A stretch of 64,000 bases of DNA from CAZART01 sp964487555. Lineage in GTDB: Bacteria; Bacteroidota; Rhodothermia; Rhodothermales; VXPQ01. Both the position numbers and the translations under genes were made by a program. How positions within the stretch are numbered: position 1 is the first letter of the stretch; each line of letters opens with the position of its first letter. Of the stretch, positions 17,494 through 27,514 are shown one piece after another. The notes beneath the pieces were generated by a model that did not search any database, was not told the origin of the DNA, and was given only the letters and a program-made list of their open reading frames with translations. The stretch lies in contig CAZART010000001.1 of the NCBI GenBank assembly GCA_964487555.1, positions 112,476 through 176,475 on the forward strand. Direction: 5' to 3'.

Positions 17494-19887
17494 TCAGGCG
17501 CGAGCACCGGTGCCCGGTGCCGAAAATCCGGGCAATGTCGGCGGCAGCCCGATCCTCTTGAGCAGGTCCGTAAATCGCGGGTCGGTCCGCAGCTCCTTAA
17601 AGTTTGGGTCCCAACCGACGTGCACGAGGAATCCCGCACGTTCCTCGAATGCCTTCTCCAGGTAGGCCATCGCCTCGTCCTTGCTTCCCAGCGACAGATG
17701 GAGGGCTGCTAAATAGTAGGGCGAGCTGTATGTCTCCTTCGCCTGAGCTTCGAGCGTCGTGAGGATCTCCACGGCCTCCTCGCGCCGGCCGGACTGCGCC
17801 AGGGCCCGGGCCCGGCCGGTCATCTCCATGATGCCGCTGCCCGCCGTCTCAAACGTGGCCGCCGCCTCGTCGAAGCGGCCGCGCTGTCCGTAGCTCCATC
17901 CAAGTACCATCTTGCCCCACCAGGCATTTTCACTGATCTGAATTGCCCTCTTTGCGTATTCTTCGGCCTGATCGTACCGATCCTCGTACAGGCTGTGCCA
18001 TCCCAGGCAGGCGACGAGCATCGGATCCAGCGGATTCAGCTCGACCGAGCGCATGCTTTCCGTCAGGGACTCGTCAGTCCGTCCCATCGCTAACAGGAGA
18101 TGGGCGTAGTGGTGGCGAATATCCGCGTCCCCGGGACTCGTCTGCAGCGCCTTTCTGAAGTGCTTCTCCGCCCCGTGGAAATCCCATTCGTAATGGAGCT
18201 TGTGGAGCGCCATCCAGCTGTGGGCCTCGGCATGGTTCGGATCGCGCTTCAGCGCGTTTGTGGCCAGCTCGTGAACCTTTCCGAAGGCCTCGTCCGGCGG
18301 CATCCACCCGAAGAATCCGAGCCAGTAGTAGAGCCGAGCGAGGTGGGCATACGGCGACGCATATTCGGGATCAAGCTCGATGGATTTCTCGAAGGAAGCA
18401 ACGCTGGCGCCCCAATCTCCACCATACCAGTCGTAGATGCCTTTGAGATACGCCTCGTAGGCGGCCGCATCGACAGGCCTCTGCTGCATGGGGATCGGCT
18501 GCTCTCGGGATGACAGCTTGCCTCCGATCTCATAGGCTACCGTCCGGGCGATTTCATTCTGCAGCGAAAGAATATTCTTGAGATCCCGGTCGAAGCTTTG
18601 CGACCACAGGTGTTGATCGGTCGATGCACGGATGGCCTGCGCAGTGATGCGCACCTGCTCCCCCTCTCGGTATACCGATCCCTCGACGATGACGTCGGCC
18701 TTGAGCTCCCGGGCGATCTCCGGCAGCGTCTTTTCGGTCTTCTTGTATTGCATGGCCGACGTACGGGAGACTACATGCACCGTCTCGTACTGGGCTAGAC
18801 CGGCAATAAGCGCCTCCGTCATCCCGTCGGCAAAGTACTCGTGCTCGGGATCGCCGGAGTAGTTGACGAGCGGCAGCACGGCGATCGTCTCCTTTTCCGC
18901 AGGCTGCTTTCCGAGGAACCGGCTCCCGATGAACAGGAGAAGGAGCAAAACGGCTACCATGCCGCTATACCGCGCGGCCCTCGGCCAGCGGGTGCGCGTC
19001 CCCGCGGCCGTGCCGCCTCTTCCCTGCCGGAGGGGCTGCAGCACGCGGAGCAGGTCCTCGGCGCTCCGGCAGCGTGCCTCCGGCTCCTTTTTCATGGTGA
19101 TCTCCACCGCCTCCTCGAGCGCCTCCGGCACGTCAGCGCGCAGCGTGCGGACGGGCTCCGGCTCCTCGTTCAAAATAGCATACAGCAGCGCCTGTTCGTA
19201 GTCGCCCTTGAACGGCCGCTCTCCTGTCAGCATTTCGTACAGGACGACGCCCAGCGACCACAGGTCCGTCCTCTGGTCAACCTCCCGGCCTGCCGCCTGC
19301 TCCGGGCTCATGTAGACCACCGTGCCCAGGGTCGTTCCGGATTGCGTCAGGCTCAAATCCGCCATCTTTGCCAGTCCGAAATCGACGATCTTCACGACCT
19401 CCTCCGTCGTGACGATGATGTTGGCCGGCTTGACGTCACGGTGAATGATTCCCTTCCGATGCGCAGAGGAGAGACCCTCCGCAATCTGGGTCGCATAGTC
19501 GAGACACGTCTCCAACGGCAAGGGACCGCCCTCGATCTTCTGCTTGAGCGTCTCGCCCTCATAACAGGCCATCGCGATAAAGAACTGCCCCTGCTCCGTT
19601 TCCCCGATCTCGTGCACCACACCGATGTTCGGGTGGTCCAGCTTTGACGCCGTCCTGGCCTCATGGATGAAGCGCTCTCTCGCTGCCGTGTCCAGGCTTA
19701 GCTGCGTCGACAGAAATTTAAGCGCGACCTGACGGTCGAGCCGTTGGTCGCGCGCCCGGTAGACGACGCCCATGCCGCCACGCCCAAGCGTTTCGAGGAT
19801 CTCGTACTGGGCGATACACCGCCCGACCCGCGGATCCGGTCTTCCCGTCGATCCTGCAGCCGGCCGTTCGTCAGGTGAATGGTCCAT
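17494..19887 (-). CDS. Serine/threonine protein kinase with TPR repeats
   Basis: A 797-residue Pkn-type kinase. The kinase domain (about 28-290) has the glycine loop GRGGMGVVYRA, the Lys in VALKFL, HRDVKPANI, DFGLAKM and SPEQAAGR, so it should be active. A single transmembrane helix (about 305-325) is followed by a TolB/CadC-like segment (FADGMTEALIAGLAQ, VIVEGSVYREGEQVRI) and about eight TPR-like helices to the C-terminus. It probably senses an extracytoplasmic state through the TPR part. It is 256 bases upstream of the TolC gene; a link to peptide secretion is possible but unproven. Confidence 0.9.
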   Translation of the reverse strand: MDHSPDERPAAGSTGRPDPRVGRCIAQYEILETLGRGGMGVVYRARDQRLDRQVALKFLSTQLSLDTAARERFIHEARTASKLDHPNIGVVHEIGETEQGQFFIAMACYEGETLKQKIEGGPLPLETCLDYATQIAEGLSSAHRKGIIHRDVKPANIIVTTEEVVKIVDFGLAKMADLSLTQSGTTLGTVVYMSPEQAAGREVDQRTDLWSLGVVLYEMLTGERPFKGDYEQALLYAILNEEPEPVRTLRADVPEALEEAVEITMKKEPEARCRSAEDLLRVLQPLRQGRGGTAAGTRTRWPRAARYSGMVAVLLLLLFIGSRFLGKQPAEKETIAVLPLVNYSGDPEHEYFADGMTEALIAGLAQYETVHVVSRTSAMQYKKTEKTLPEIARELKADVIVEGSVYREGEQVRITAQAIRASTDQHLWSQSFDRDLKNILSLQNEIARTVAYEIGGKLSSREQPIPMQQRPVDAAAYEAYLKGIYDWYGGDWGASVASFEKSIELDPEYASPYAHLARLYYWLGFFGWMPPDEAFGKVHELATNALKRDPNHAEAHSWMALHKLHYEWDFHGAEKHFRKALQTSPGDADIRHHYAHLLLAMGRTDESLTESMRSVELNPLDPMLVACLGWHSLYEDRYDQAEEYAKRAIQISENAWWGKMVLGWSYGQRGRFDEAAATFETAGSGIMEMTGRARALAQSGRREEAVEILTTLEAQAKETYSSPYYLAALHLSLGSKDEAMAYLEKAFEERAGFLVHVGWDPNFKELRTDPRFTDLLKRIGLPPTLPGFSAPGTGARA

Positions 19888-20494
19888 AGCTGGCGCAAGC
19901 CTCCCGCAGCATCTCCGTGAACGGCGAGTCCGGGGAGCAGTTGGTGGAGTTGCTTAAGAATCAGGCACTTAATTACAGCGCAATCCGGAAGATCTGCAAC
20001 AGCTTCACCGACCGACGCGCGAAAATATTTTGAACCGCTCGCCGTCCAGGTGCCGGAGCCTCGGCCTCGTCGAACGGCCGGACGCGGAGGCGGTGCACCC
20101 TTTCCGCCGCGTCTACTATTATCAAGTGACGCGTCTTCGCACTGAGCTGTCGCCGTCCTCTGCCCCCCTCCGGTAAGCCGAGCACGAGCTCGCGCGATAG
20201 GGGAGCTTTTAGGGGAGGACCGCCCCATGAGGTAGGCCTACGTCCTGTCGGTGAAGCGCATCGCAACCCCGTCATGCCCCTGTAACGAACTCATCACGAT
20301 TCGCGGAAATGCCGTCGTCAGCCGACTGCAATGCCGTGCAGCCCTGGTAATCCATTACCACAGGAGATATTAGATAAATACAGGTCTGCCCCGACCGGAT
20401 GGCTCGTCTCTGGATCGCTCGACTCGTCGAGCACCACCCGCGAAACGTGCCATCCGGAGGGCTGTTGTCACTCAAGGATCAATCACAATACACC
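19888..20494. other. Intergenic region, no gene recognised
   Basis: About 600 bases between divergent genes. Minus-strand frames of up to 100 residues overlap the kinase 5' end; I looked for an ECF-type sigma factor, often found before such kinases, and found only weak fragments. The region should hold the two divergent promoters. Confidence 0.4.
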
Positions 20495-21571
20495 ATGACC
20501 AACCGTCTCGTACGCTACGGCGCGCTCGTCTTGAGTACCTTTCTCGTGCTGTTACCGGGTACCGCGCATGCTCAGATTGCGATCACCGCATCGGATCTCT
20601 TCAGCCAGGTCGGAAAAACATCGTCGCTATCCAGTTTCACGATCGAGTCCGGCTCGGAGCTTCAGGCGATCGTGGAGGCGTCCGGTGAAAACCAGACCTA
20701 CGACTTCACGGAGATACCGGTCGACGATACGCTGAGCGGCACGGTCTCCGTTTTCGGATCGCCCGAGGGCCTGCCCGGCGGCGACGACCCGGCGTTTGCA
20801 GGGGCAAATCACGTTATCGCCATGCAGCTGTCCGACTTCGTTGGCGGCCAGGACTCGACGTTCTGGATATTCAGCGACGTGCGGGCGAACGAGGGCGTTT
20901 TCTCACTCGGAGGAACCTTCGTCATGGTTAATCCACAAACCGGCGAGGAGGATACCCTCACCTTCAGGCAAGATCCGCCCTCTCTCGAGTTACCGCTTCC
21001 GACCACGTTCGGCGACTCCTGGTCGGACACCACCTCGTTCTTCGGTATTGAAACCGTCACGGAGTCTACCGTGACGGGATATGGCCGCCTCGAACTTCCC
21101 GGCGGCTCGGCCGACGCGCTTAGGGTACGGACAGTGACGTCTCAGAACGTCTTCGGAATAGAGATCAGCTCCTTTTCACTCCAGTTCATCACGAAGACCG
21201 GACTCACGGCGGTTATCTCCCTAGACATGACGGGTACGGCGGCCGAGTCCGGCGAATATACGGTGATGTCGCTGGAGTCGACGGCCGCCGACGATGCCAC
21301 ATTGCCGCACCGGACCCGGCTTGCGCAGAACTATCCGAATCCGTTCAATCCATCCACTACGATCGCCTTCGACCTTCAGGAGTCGAGCCATGTTCAGCTT
21401 ACGGTCCATGACATGTTGGGCCGACGAGTGGCGGTCCTGGCCGAGGGGTTTCGACCGTCGGGGGCTCATGAGGTACGCTTCGATGCGACCGACCTCGCCG
21501 CCGGAACGTACGTCTATCGACTCCGGACCGGCAACGACGTGCGTGTGCGTCTCATGACCGTCTTGAAATAG
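20495..21571 (+). CDS. Secreted protein with type IX sorting domain
   Basis: A 358-residue protein. The ATG at 20495 gives a clean signal peptide (LSTFLVLLPGTAHAQ). The central 230 residues are beta-rich and not recognised. The C-terminal 85 residues are a typical type IX (FlgD-like, Por) sorting domain: LAQNYPNPFNPSTTIAFDL, VHDMLGRRVAVL and GTYVYRLRTG. It should cross the outer membrane through the type IX system and be released or attached. Four such domains occur in this window, which supports the lineage call. Confidence 0.82.
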   Translation: MTNRLVRYGALVLSTFLVLLPGTAHAQIAITASDLFSQVGKTSSLSSFTIESGSELQAIVEASGENQTYDFTEIPVDDTLSGTVSVFGSPEGLPGGDDPAFAGANHVIAMQLSDFVGGQDSTFWIFSDVRANEGVFSLGGTFVMVNPQTGEEDTLTFRQDPPSLELPLPTTFGDSWSDTTSFFGIETVTESTVTGYGRLELPGGSADALRVRTVTSQNVFGIEISSFSLQFITKTGLTAVISLDMTGTAAESGEYTVMSLESTAADDATLPHRTRLAQNYPNPFNPSTTIAFDLQESSHVQLTVHDMLGRRVAVLAEGFRPSGAHEVRFDATDLAAGTYVYRLRTGNDVRVRLMTVLK

Positions 21572-21586
21572 GCGGCCACGAGGGCT

Positions 21587-21628
21587 GCCGTCGACGCCGT
21601 GAATAGAGCCGTCGACACCGTGAATAGA
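21587..21628. repeat. Two 21-nt direct repeats
   Basis: Two tandem copies of a 21-nt unit (GCCGTCGACGCCGTGAATAGA and a copy with one change) sit between the convergent ends of the type IX substrate and the EEP phosphatase. Confidence 0.7.
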
Positions 21629-21638
21629 AATGCATCAC

Positions 21639-22706
21639 TTACCGGCGCAGGAGGAACCGCGCCACGACCGGACGGTGATCGGAGGGCGGCCCGTCGACGT
21701 CCACCACGAACGCATCGATCAGATCGACTTCGCCCGATTCGAACAGGATGTGGTCGATCGTGACGTGCGGGTCGGCGGAGGAAAAGGTAAACGTAGACCG
21801 ATCCCGCGTCGCATAGGCCGACTCGGGCAGTGCGCCGGTTAATCCCGTGCCGGCAAGTAGCCGTTCCAGTGAGGTATCCTGGCGAAATCGTTCGAGCGAA
21901 GCCGCGTCGAGTCGTCCCGCGTGCTTCGCAGCCGGCATCACGCTGTTGAAGTCGCCTATCAGGAATACCGGATACTCAGCCGGCAGTTCGCGGTAGATCT
22001 CGATGAGCTGTTCCGCCTGGCGCTCGCGCGTCTCCGCATCGAAGGCTTCGAGGTGGACGTTCACGATCGCGATGGGACGCTCGACGTCGATGAGGCTCAC
22101 CTGCGCCAGGCGATCTATATAGAACCGCGTCGCGACACGGGCTAAAAACGTTCCTTGCTCATAAATGGGAGCATCTTCCGCAGGCGCGAGCACGATGCGC
22201 CGATGCTCCGAAATGGGGAACCGGCTCAGAACAGCCTGGCCGGACACGATCTTGCCGAAATGGTAGCGCGGCCACGCAGACGGAAAGGGCACGTAGCGTT
22301 TATCCCAGTTCACGGCAACGGCCGCATCGCTGTAGCCGCCGCGCTCGGCCAGCGCGGCAACTTGGTCCACGTCGAAGGATCGACTCGATCGCACGTCGAT
22401 CTCCTGAAACCCGATGACGTCGGGTGCGATCCGGCGGATTGCATCGGCGGCTGTCGTGAGGTTCGTCTCGAATGCTTCCCGGTCGCGCAGGACCGGGCGG
22501 TTGTTGGTCATGCCCGACATATAGCCGACGTTATACGTCATCACGGTGAGCGTCTCGGGTACCGCAGACGGCGGCTCTTCGGCCGCGTCGTATTGCTCGA
22601 CCCAGGCCACCTCGCCGACGGTCCCCGAGCTTGCCCAGAACACGAACGCGCCGAAGAGCAGGATCACGGCGAGAAAAGCGGCCAGTAGGCGCCCAAATAT
22701 CTTCAT
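21639..22706 (-). CDS. Endonuclease/exonuclease/phosphatase family protein
   Basis: A 355-residue EEP-fold protein with an N-terminal transmembrane helix or signal anchor (about 5-25). The fold's metal and catalytic motifs are present: VMTYNVGYM, IGFQEIDV, IVNVHLEAFD, LIGDFNSVMP and SDHRPVVARF. The substrate could be a nucleic acid, an inositol phosphate or a lipid; the extracytoplasmic location favours a lipid or phosphoester substrate. Its 3' end is convergent with the previous gene. Confidence 0.85.
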   Translation of the reverse strand: MKIFGRLLAAFLAVILLFGAFVFWASSGTVGEVAWVEQYDAAEEPPSAVPETLTVMTYNVGYMSGMTNNRPVLRDREAFETNLTTAADAIRRIAPDVIGFQEIDVRSSRSFDVDQVAALAERGGYSDAAVAVNWDKRYVPFPSAWPRYHFGKIVSGQAVLSRFPISEHRRIVLAPAEDAPIYEQGTFLARVATRFYIDRLAQVSLIDVERPIAIVNVHLEAFDAETRERQAEQLIEIYRELPAEYPVFLIGDFNSVMPAAKHAGRLDAASLERFRQDTSLERLLAGTGLTGALPESAYATRDRSTFTFSSADPHVTIDHILFESGEVDLIDAFVVDVDGPPSDHRPVVARFLLRR

Positions 22707-22779
22707 GCCGAAGGATAATTTACGGTGTCGATCGACGATTAGCGTCGCTGCACGGTCTTCCAGCGCGATGCCGGATCCG

Positions 22780-23705
22780 TTAACGCACGGGGCCGTCGAT
22801 CAGGCCTGAAAGCGCCTCGAGCCACGCCTGGGCCATCAGGTAGTTGCCTGCCGAGGACGGGTGGACGCCGTCAGGGGCCCAGTAGGTGGCCGGCGCCTCT
22901 TCGAGGGCTTCGTTGAAGATCTCCTGATAGGGAATCCAGGCGGCTGCGTAACGATCGGCGACGCGACGGGCGGCGGCGCGGTAGGCGTCGAAGGCCGTCC
23001 ACCGCTCGTCGACGGCCGATCCGCCGGCGACGACGAACGGCTCGCCGATGATGAGTTTTGCGTCGGGACGTGCTTCGCGCGTGCGGTCGAGCAGGGCGCG
23101 GTAGTCGCGCTCGTAGACCTGGACCGTACCTTGATAGCGGCCGCCCAGCGTGTGCCAGAAGTCGTTGACGCCGATCAGAATGCTTAGAATGTCGGGCTCG
23201 AGGGCGAGGGCGTCTTCCTGCCATCGTTCGGCGAGCTGGTAGACTTTGTTGCCGCTGATGCCGCGGTTGTGGACGATCCATCCGCTTCCGGGATGCTCGC
23301 CCAGGAGCTGCGCCGCGGCGAGTCCGACGTATCCGCTCCCGAGGCTGCTCGGTGCGTTCGGCCGCGGAGCGTCTTTGTCGCGGCCGGCATCGGTTATCGA
23401 ATCCCCCTGAAAGACGATGACGCCGCCCTCGGGCTTGCGCCGCTCGTTCTCACTCGCGCCGACCAGCAGCGGGACTGCGGCGCCCAGCCCGATGCCCAGC
23501 GCGGCCCTTCGAATGAATGTACGGCGGCTTTNNNNNNNNNNNNNNNNNNNNNNNNNNNNNNNNNNNNNNNNNNNNNNNNNNNNNNNNNNNNNNNNNNNNN
23601 NNNNNNNNNNNNNNNNNNNNNNNNNNNNNNNGCGGCGCCCAGCCCGATGCCCAGCGCGGCCCTTCGAATGAATGTACGGCGGCTTTCCCCGAATCCGTGG
23701 TCCAT
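22780..23705 (-). CDS. SGNH/GDSL hydrolase, split by an assembly gap
   Basis: Start at 23705 with a Tat-type signal (SRRTFIRRAALGIGLG), then 100 N, then block I GDSIT, block III ILIGVNDFWH and block V DGVHPSSAGN in one frame ending at 22780. The gap is flanked by identical 55-nt copies (23477-23531 and 23632-23686). Removing the N run and one copy (155 bases) keeps the frame and gives an intact protein of 256 residues, so the break looks like an artefact. SGNH enzymes hydrolyse esters, often on carbohydrates or lipids; this one should act in the periplasm or outside. Confidence 0.85.
23532..23631. other. 100-N scaffold gap with 55-nt duplicated flanks
   Basis: Exactly 100 N. The last 55 bases before it equal the first 55 after it, consistent with contig ends that overlap and were not merged. 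Confidence 0.95.
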
Positions 23706-23724
23706 TGGCGTCTTTATTGATTCG

Positions 23725-24177
23725 TTACCGGAGCGCGACGTAGTCCGTATAGGATCCGATCTCCTCGACGTATTCCATGAGCTCCTCGCTCAGATTCTGA
23801 ACGTCATGGATGTACGACTGGAAGGTCTCGGTGCCCTCGCTCCCCTCCTGTGGGAAGTAGGCGTTCCGCGTGGCGGCGGAATCGAAAATGAAGGCCAGGA
23901 CGTACGTGCCTTTCCTGGCGCCGCGATCGGCTCTCATGATGGCGACGTTCATGCCCGGAGTCACGTGCGCCCAGCCGGGATTATAGCGCGTGCGGGCGAA
24001 CCGCTCGAATGCTGCGGCGTCGACGTCTGATCGCAGCGTCAGCGGACGGACCGCGATCACCTCCCCGGCCGACGTCGATTGTGCGGAGGCCGGTTCGATC
24101 ACGCAGGATGCTCCAAGCATCAGTAGAGCGCCGAGAAAACCGCCTCTGCGGGTGACGTGAAGACATCGAAAGCGCAT
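23725..24177 (-). CDS. Small lipoprotein, possible dimeric alpha-beta barrel
   Basis: A 150-residue protein with a signal peptide ending in a lipobox-like LMLGASC. The mature part (RPLTLRSDVDAAAFERFART, YVLAFIFDSAATRNAYFP) resembles small ferredoxin-like or dimeric alpha-beta barrel proteins, but I cannot name the family. It ends 19 bases before the SGNH hydrolase gene on the same strand, so the two are probably one operon. Confidence 0.6.
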   Translation of the reverse strand: MRFRCLHVTRRGGFLGALLMLGASCVIEPASAQSTSAGEVIAVRPLTLRSDVDAAAFERFARTRYNPGWAHVTPGMNVAIMRADRGARKGTYVLAFIFDSAATRNAYFPQEGSEGTETFQSYIHDVQNLSEELMEYVEEIGSYTDYVALR

Positions 24178-24386
24178 GGTTCACCTCTTGCTTTGAAGCG
24201 CTGCAGCGGTCGCACGTCGGTAAATAACGGCTCCGCCAGGTCAAATAAAACGCACGTGCCCGTATAATTGCTGCATTTGTATACGCCTCGCAAAATCCAC
24301 CCCGCGTCCGGCATTGCCGGAAAAGGCGGAAGGCCGTGCCGATGTGAGAATAATGGAAGACGAGGAGCACTGAGGTTGCCGGCGAA

Positions 24387-25403
24387 TTACGGCACCGGCC
24401 GGTAGGCGGCCGCTCCGGAGATCTCTGTCCAGAGATCGGACAGGCGCAGTTCTCGGTTTCGCGTTTGGTCTACCCACTCGGTCGGGATCTCGGCGCCTGG
24501 ATGAAAGCGGACGCCCCAGATCGGATGAAAGCTGTCGGTGCGAAGTGAGTACCGCGCATCGCCGATCACGTCGGGGTCGGTCGGGGCCCTCGCCACCCAT
24601 CCACCCGAGAACCACCGAAACCTGCGGAAGTCCTCGCGGATACGAGGATCGTTCCTCAGCTCGTGGGCAAGATCCTGAAGATCAAGATCGGCGACGGCGG
24701 AGCCCGGCTGCCACTCGGGCACGCCGAAGAATGGGACGCGGATGCGATCGGCGTAGAGGCTGTCGCCGCCCTGATAGAGCGAGCGCCAGACGACGAGATT
24801 GGCAAACGTGGGGAAGGCGGCGCGCCGCGGCGGTTCGTGCAGGCGCGACGCCGCGATCTGCGCCTGCGCGTCGAGCGCACGGTGCCGTTGGAGGTTCCCG
24901 AGTCCGAGGTACGCCAGGCAGAGCACGAGCGCCGCTGCGGCCGGCCCGCGCCGGCGGAGCCAGGCGGACGCGACCACCCCCGCGAGAAGCGTCAGGGTAA
25001 ACACCGGATCGATGATGGAGATGCAGTCCCACGCCACGCGTACCGAGGAGAACGGCCAGAACAGCTGCGTGCCGTAGGTCGTGCAGGCATCCAAAAGGCC
25101 GTGCGTGGCATACCCGGCGACGGCGGCGCCCACGACGGGCTTCCACTTCTTCCGGTATTTTTTGCGGGCAAGCCACGGAAGGCTCGCCACCGCCCCGCCG
25201 ACGGGGATGAAGGCCAGCGCGTGCGTAAATTGGCGATGCACTTCTACGGCGAGCAGCGGATCCGACGCGCTCCGTATGAAGACGTCCGCGTCGGGCAGCA
25301 CACCACCGACCAGTCCGATGACGGCGGCCGATCGGCCGAGCTGATTGTGGAAAAGGGCCTGGGCGGCGGCGGCACCGAGCAGGCCCTGCGTAACCGGATC
25401 CAT
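24387..25403 (-). CDS. DUF457/YdjM-type membrane-bound metal-dependent hydrolase
   Basis: A 338-residue integral membrane protein. It begins MDPVTQGLLGAAAAQALF and has the conserved GGVLPDADVFI, HRQFTHALAFIP and YATHGLLDACTTYGTQ segments of DUF457 proteins, whose conserved Asp and His residues are thought to bind metal. Five to six transmembrane helices fill the first 190 residues; the rest is a soluble domain. The biochemical role is not established for the family. Confidence 0.85.
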   Translation of the reverse strand: MDPVTQGLLGAAAAQALFHNQLGRSAAVIGLVGGVLPDADVFIRSASDPLLAVEVHRQFTHALAFIPVGGAVASLPWLARKKYRKKWKPVVGAAVAGYATHGLLDACTTYGTQLFWPFSSVRVAWDCISIIDPVFTLTLLAGVVASAWLRRRGPAAAALVLCLAYLGLGNLQRHRALDAQAQIAASRLHEPPRRAAFPTFANLVVWRSLYQGGDSLYADRIRVPFFGVPEWQPGSAVADLDLQDLAHELRNDPRIREDFRRFRWFSGGWVARAPTDPDVIGDARYSLRTDSFHPIWGVRFHPGAEIPTEWVDQTRNRELRLSDLWTEISGAAAYRPVP

Positions 25404-25598
25404 CCGAATCGGATTGATTTCTTATACGACGGCCATACATCACGAGCCGCCGCGCAAAAGGTTCGTTCGGAGGAACGGGGTCGAATCCAAACCGGTCCAC
25501 CTCACCGGTGAGCCGTGACACATTACCACCGCCGAGATGGGCGGCGCCCCGCGGATGGGGCGCCGCACCGCTCGACGCGTCCGTTTCACCGGGTGAGC

Positions 25599-26804
25599 CT
25601 ACAACTTTACGAGCTCGACGCGGCGGTTCATCTGGCGGCCTTCCGGCGTATCGTTTTCCGCGACCGGCTGGTGGGGACCGTACCCGGCCGTTTCCACGCG
25701 GGAGCCGTCAATGCCGTAGGTCGCTACGAGGAATTCGCGCACCGATGCTGCTCGCTTTTCGCTGAGGGTTTTGTTGGCGTCCGCATCACCCACGTTATCG
25801 GTATGGCCGCCAACCCGAATCCGAAGATCGGCATGTTCCTTGAGCATCTGGCCGATCTCCTTCAGGGTCGGCGTCGACTCCGGCCGGATCTGGTCGCTGC
25901 CGGAATCGAAGAAGATGCCCTGCGTGACGACGCGGCCGTCGGCCGCGAGGGCCTCGTAGAGCTTTCGGCCGCCGGCCATGACGCGGATGTCCGAGATGAG
26001 CCGTGGATCATCGGCGCTCCAACCGCTCAGGTCCATGAAGATCCGGTTTGCGCGACCCAGCTCCGCGTTCGGCACGTTGAGGGCGCGCTTCTCGTTCGCG
26101 TAGAGCTTCAGGTACGTGCCGTCCATGGAAATTCGGATGCGGACCGGCGTTTCAGCGGTGTTCACGCCCAGTTCCCCCTGGCCGGTTACGTCGCCGGATC
26201 GAAGCCAGGCGTAGTGTTCATCGATCTCAACGCGGTGTTCGTACGAGTCCTGATTGTTGAACTGAATCTGCATCGGATTTCCGCTTCCCGCGAGGTTGAA
26301 TTCCATCGTGAACCGGTCCGGCAGCGTCTCCGGCAAGTTGATGAAAAGCTCACCACCTTCGGCGCGCAGCCAGCGGGCCCCCTGCCACTCCACGATTTCC
26401 ATATTCCCGCTTTTAAATTCGAGCCGCCTGGGAAAATCGCCGACGTTGTCCGCGGTGAAATCATCGATAAAGAGTGGCCGCTCTCCAGGAATGAAGTCAT
26501 AATTGGCCCACGCGCCCTCTCCGGGTTTGAGCTTCGCGGCTTCAGCCGCAGGCAGCGGGGCCGCCTCCTCGTTCTGCATCCCGACACTATTCGCATCGCC
26601 ACCTTCCGCCCCGCCACTGTCCGCGGAATCTCCTTCCATCGCCTCGTCAATGGCCTTGTCCTGCTTCTCGCCGAGATTCTCCTCGACCTTGTCTTTGGCC
26701 CGCTGTTTCAGGCGCTTGAGGACCTGCGCGTCTGCCGTCTGCAACGCGCCTGCAAGCCCGAATGCGACCAGGACCACAACGAACAATCGTGCATACTTCG
26801 ACAT
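25599..26804 (-). CDS. OmpA-family protein
   Basis: A 401-residue protein with a signal peptide (VVLVAFGLAGALQTADAQ), a charged Glu/Asp-rich linker (about 30-85), a beta-rich central domain (about 95-280) resembling a lectin/LamG-like fold, and a C-terminal OmpA domain. The latter shows IFFDSGSDQIRPES, RVGGHTDNVGDADAN, LSEKRAASVREFL and NRRVELVKL, the peptidoglycan-binding signature. It probably anchors the outer membrane to the wall. The gene stands alone on the minus strand. Confidence 0.88.
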   Translation of the reverse strand: MSKYARLFVVVLVAFGLAGALQTADAQVLKRLKQRAKDKVEENLGEKQDKAIDEAMEGDSADSGGAEGGDANSVGMQNEEAAPLPAAEAAKLKPGEGAWANYDFIPGERPLFIDDFTADNVGDFPRRLEFKSGNMEIVEWQGARWLRAEGGELFINLPETLPDRFTMEFNLAGSGNPMQIQFNNQDSYEHRVEIDEHYAWLRSGDVTGQGELGVNTAETPVRIRISMDGTYLKLYANEKRALNVPNAELGRANRIFMDLSGWSADDPRLISDIRVMAGGRKLYEALAADGRVVTQGIFFDSGSDQIRPESTPTLKEIGQMLKEHADLRIRVGGHTDNVGDADANKTLSEKRAASVREFLVATYGIDGSRVETAGYGPHQPVAENDTPEGRQMNRRVELVKL

Positions 26805-27514
26805 GACTTTACCTCTCTGGCATGTTCACATAACCGTCCGGCATCTGAACGTCATCCTCCGCCTGCGGACGTATCCGGCGTGGGCGCCTAATTTATCATG
26901 GCAATGGGCGATGAGAATCGGTGGATGTGAGATGTCTTATCCTTTTCCCTACTCGCCGCAAGATTAGCCGTACAACCTCGCGTCCTGGAGGCGGATCCCT
27001 ATCGGATGTCCGCCGGGAAAATTTTTCAGACGTGCGAAGCCGTTTCGTCGGGCTCTTCCCCGGCACGCGTCGTCGCGGGCACGATGGCTTCTTGCCGCCG
27101 GCGTGGACGAACGGGATTGAAGGCGCCACACGAATCGACGGATCCGAAGACCGTCACGTCGTCATCGGGTCAATGGAAGTCCGGTATGCGTGCGCCGCGC
27201 ACCCAACGCTGTGCGAAGTTGCATACGCCGGTTTGAATCATGCTTACCGGGCTTCGATTCCACGGCAGGGCCTGGCGACATTGATCGTCCGGCCCTTTTT
27301 TTGTACCGGCTCGGGGCGACGACCTGCGGATGCGGCCGAAGCACTGCCTGCCGCTCGAAATAGACGCATCCGGATGAGCTGAATAGAGTCATCCTGAACG
27401 AAGAGCATGGGATGGACGGCACGCGTATTTTTGCAACTCGCGTGCGGGCGACATCGTTGCGCTGTTTTGACGTGACGCACGCCGGAGGATCACCGTCATA
27501 CAGCCGAATCTTTA
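26805..27514. other. 710-base intergenic region
   Basis: No convincing protein gene on either strand. A terminator-like hairpin with a T-run lies at 27267-27302 on the plus strand, but no plus-strand gene precedes it. This leaves room for a small RNA or short gene. Confidence 0.4.
27267..27302 (+). terminator. Intrinsic terminator-like hairpin
   Basis: AGGGCC (27267-27272) pairs with GGCCCT (27291-27296) across an 18-nt loop, followed directly by a run of seven T. The stem is short and the loop long, so it is only moderately convincing. Confidence 0.4.

Noticed and set aside
19888..20280. Possible sigma factor gene before the kinase
   Set aside because: Only scattered weak similarity on the minus strand; no continuous frame with the sigma region 2 or 4 pattern.
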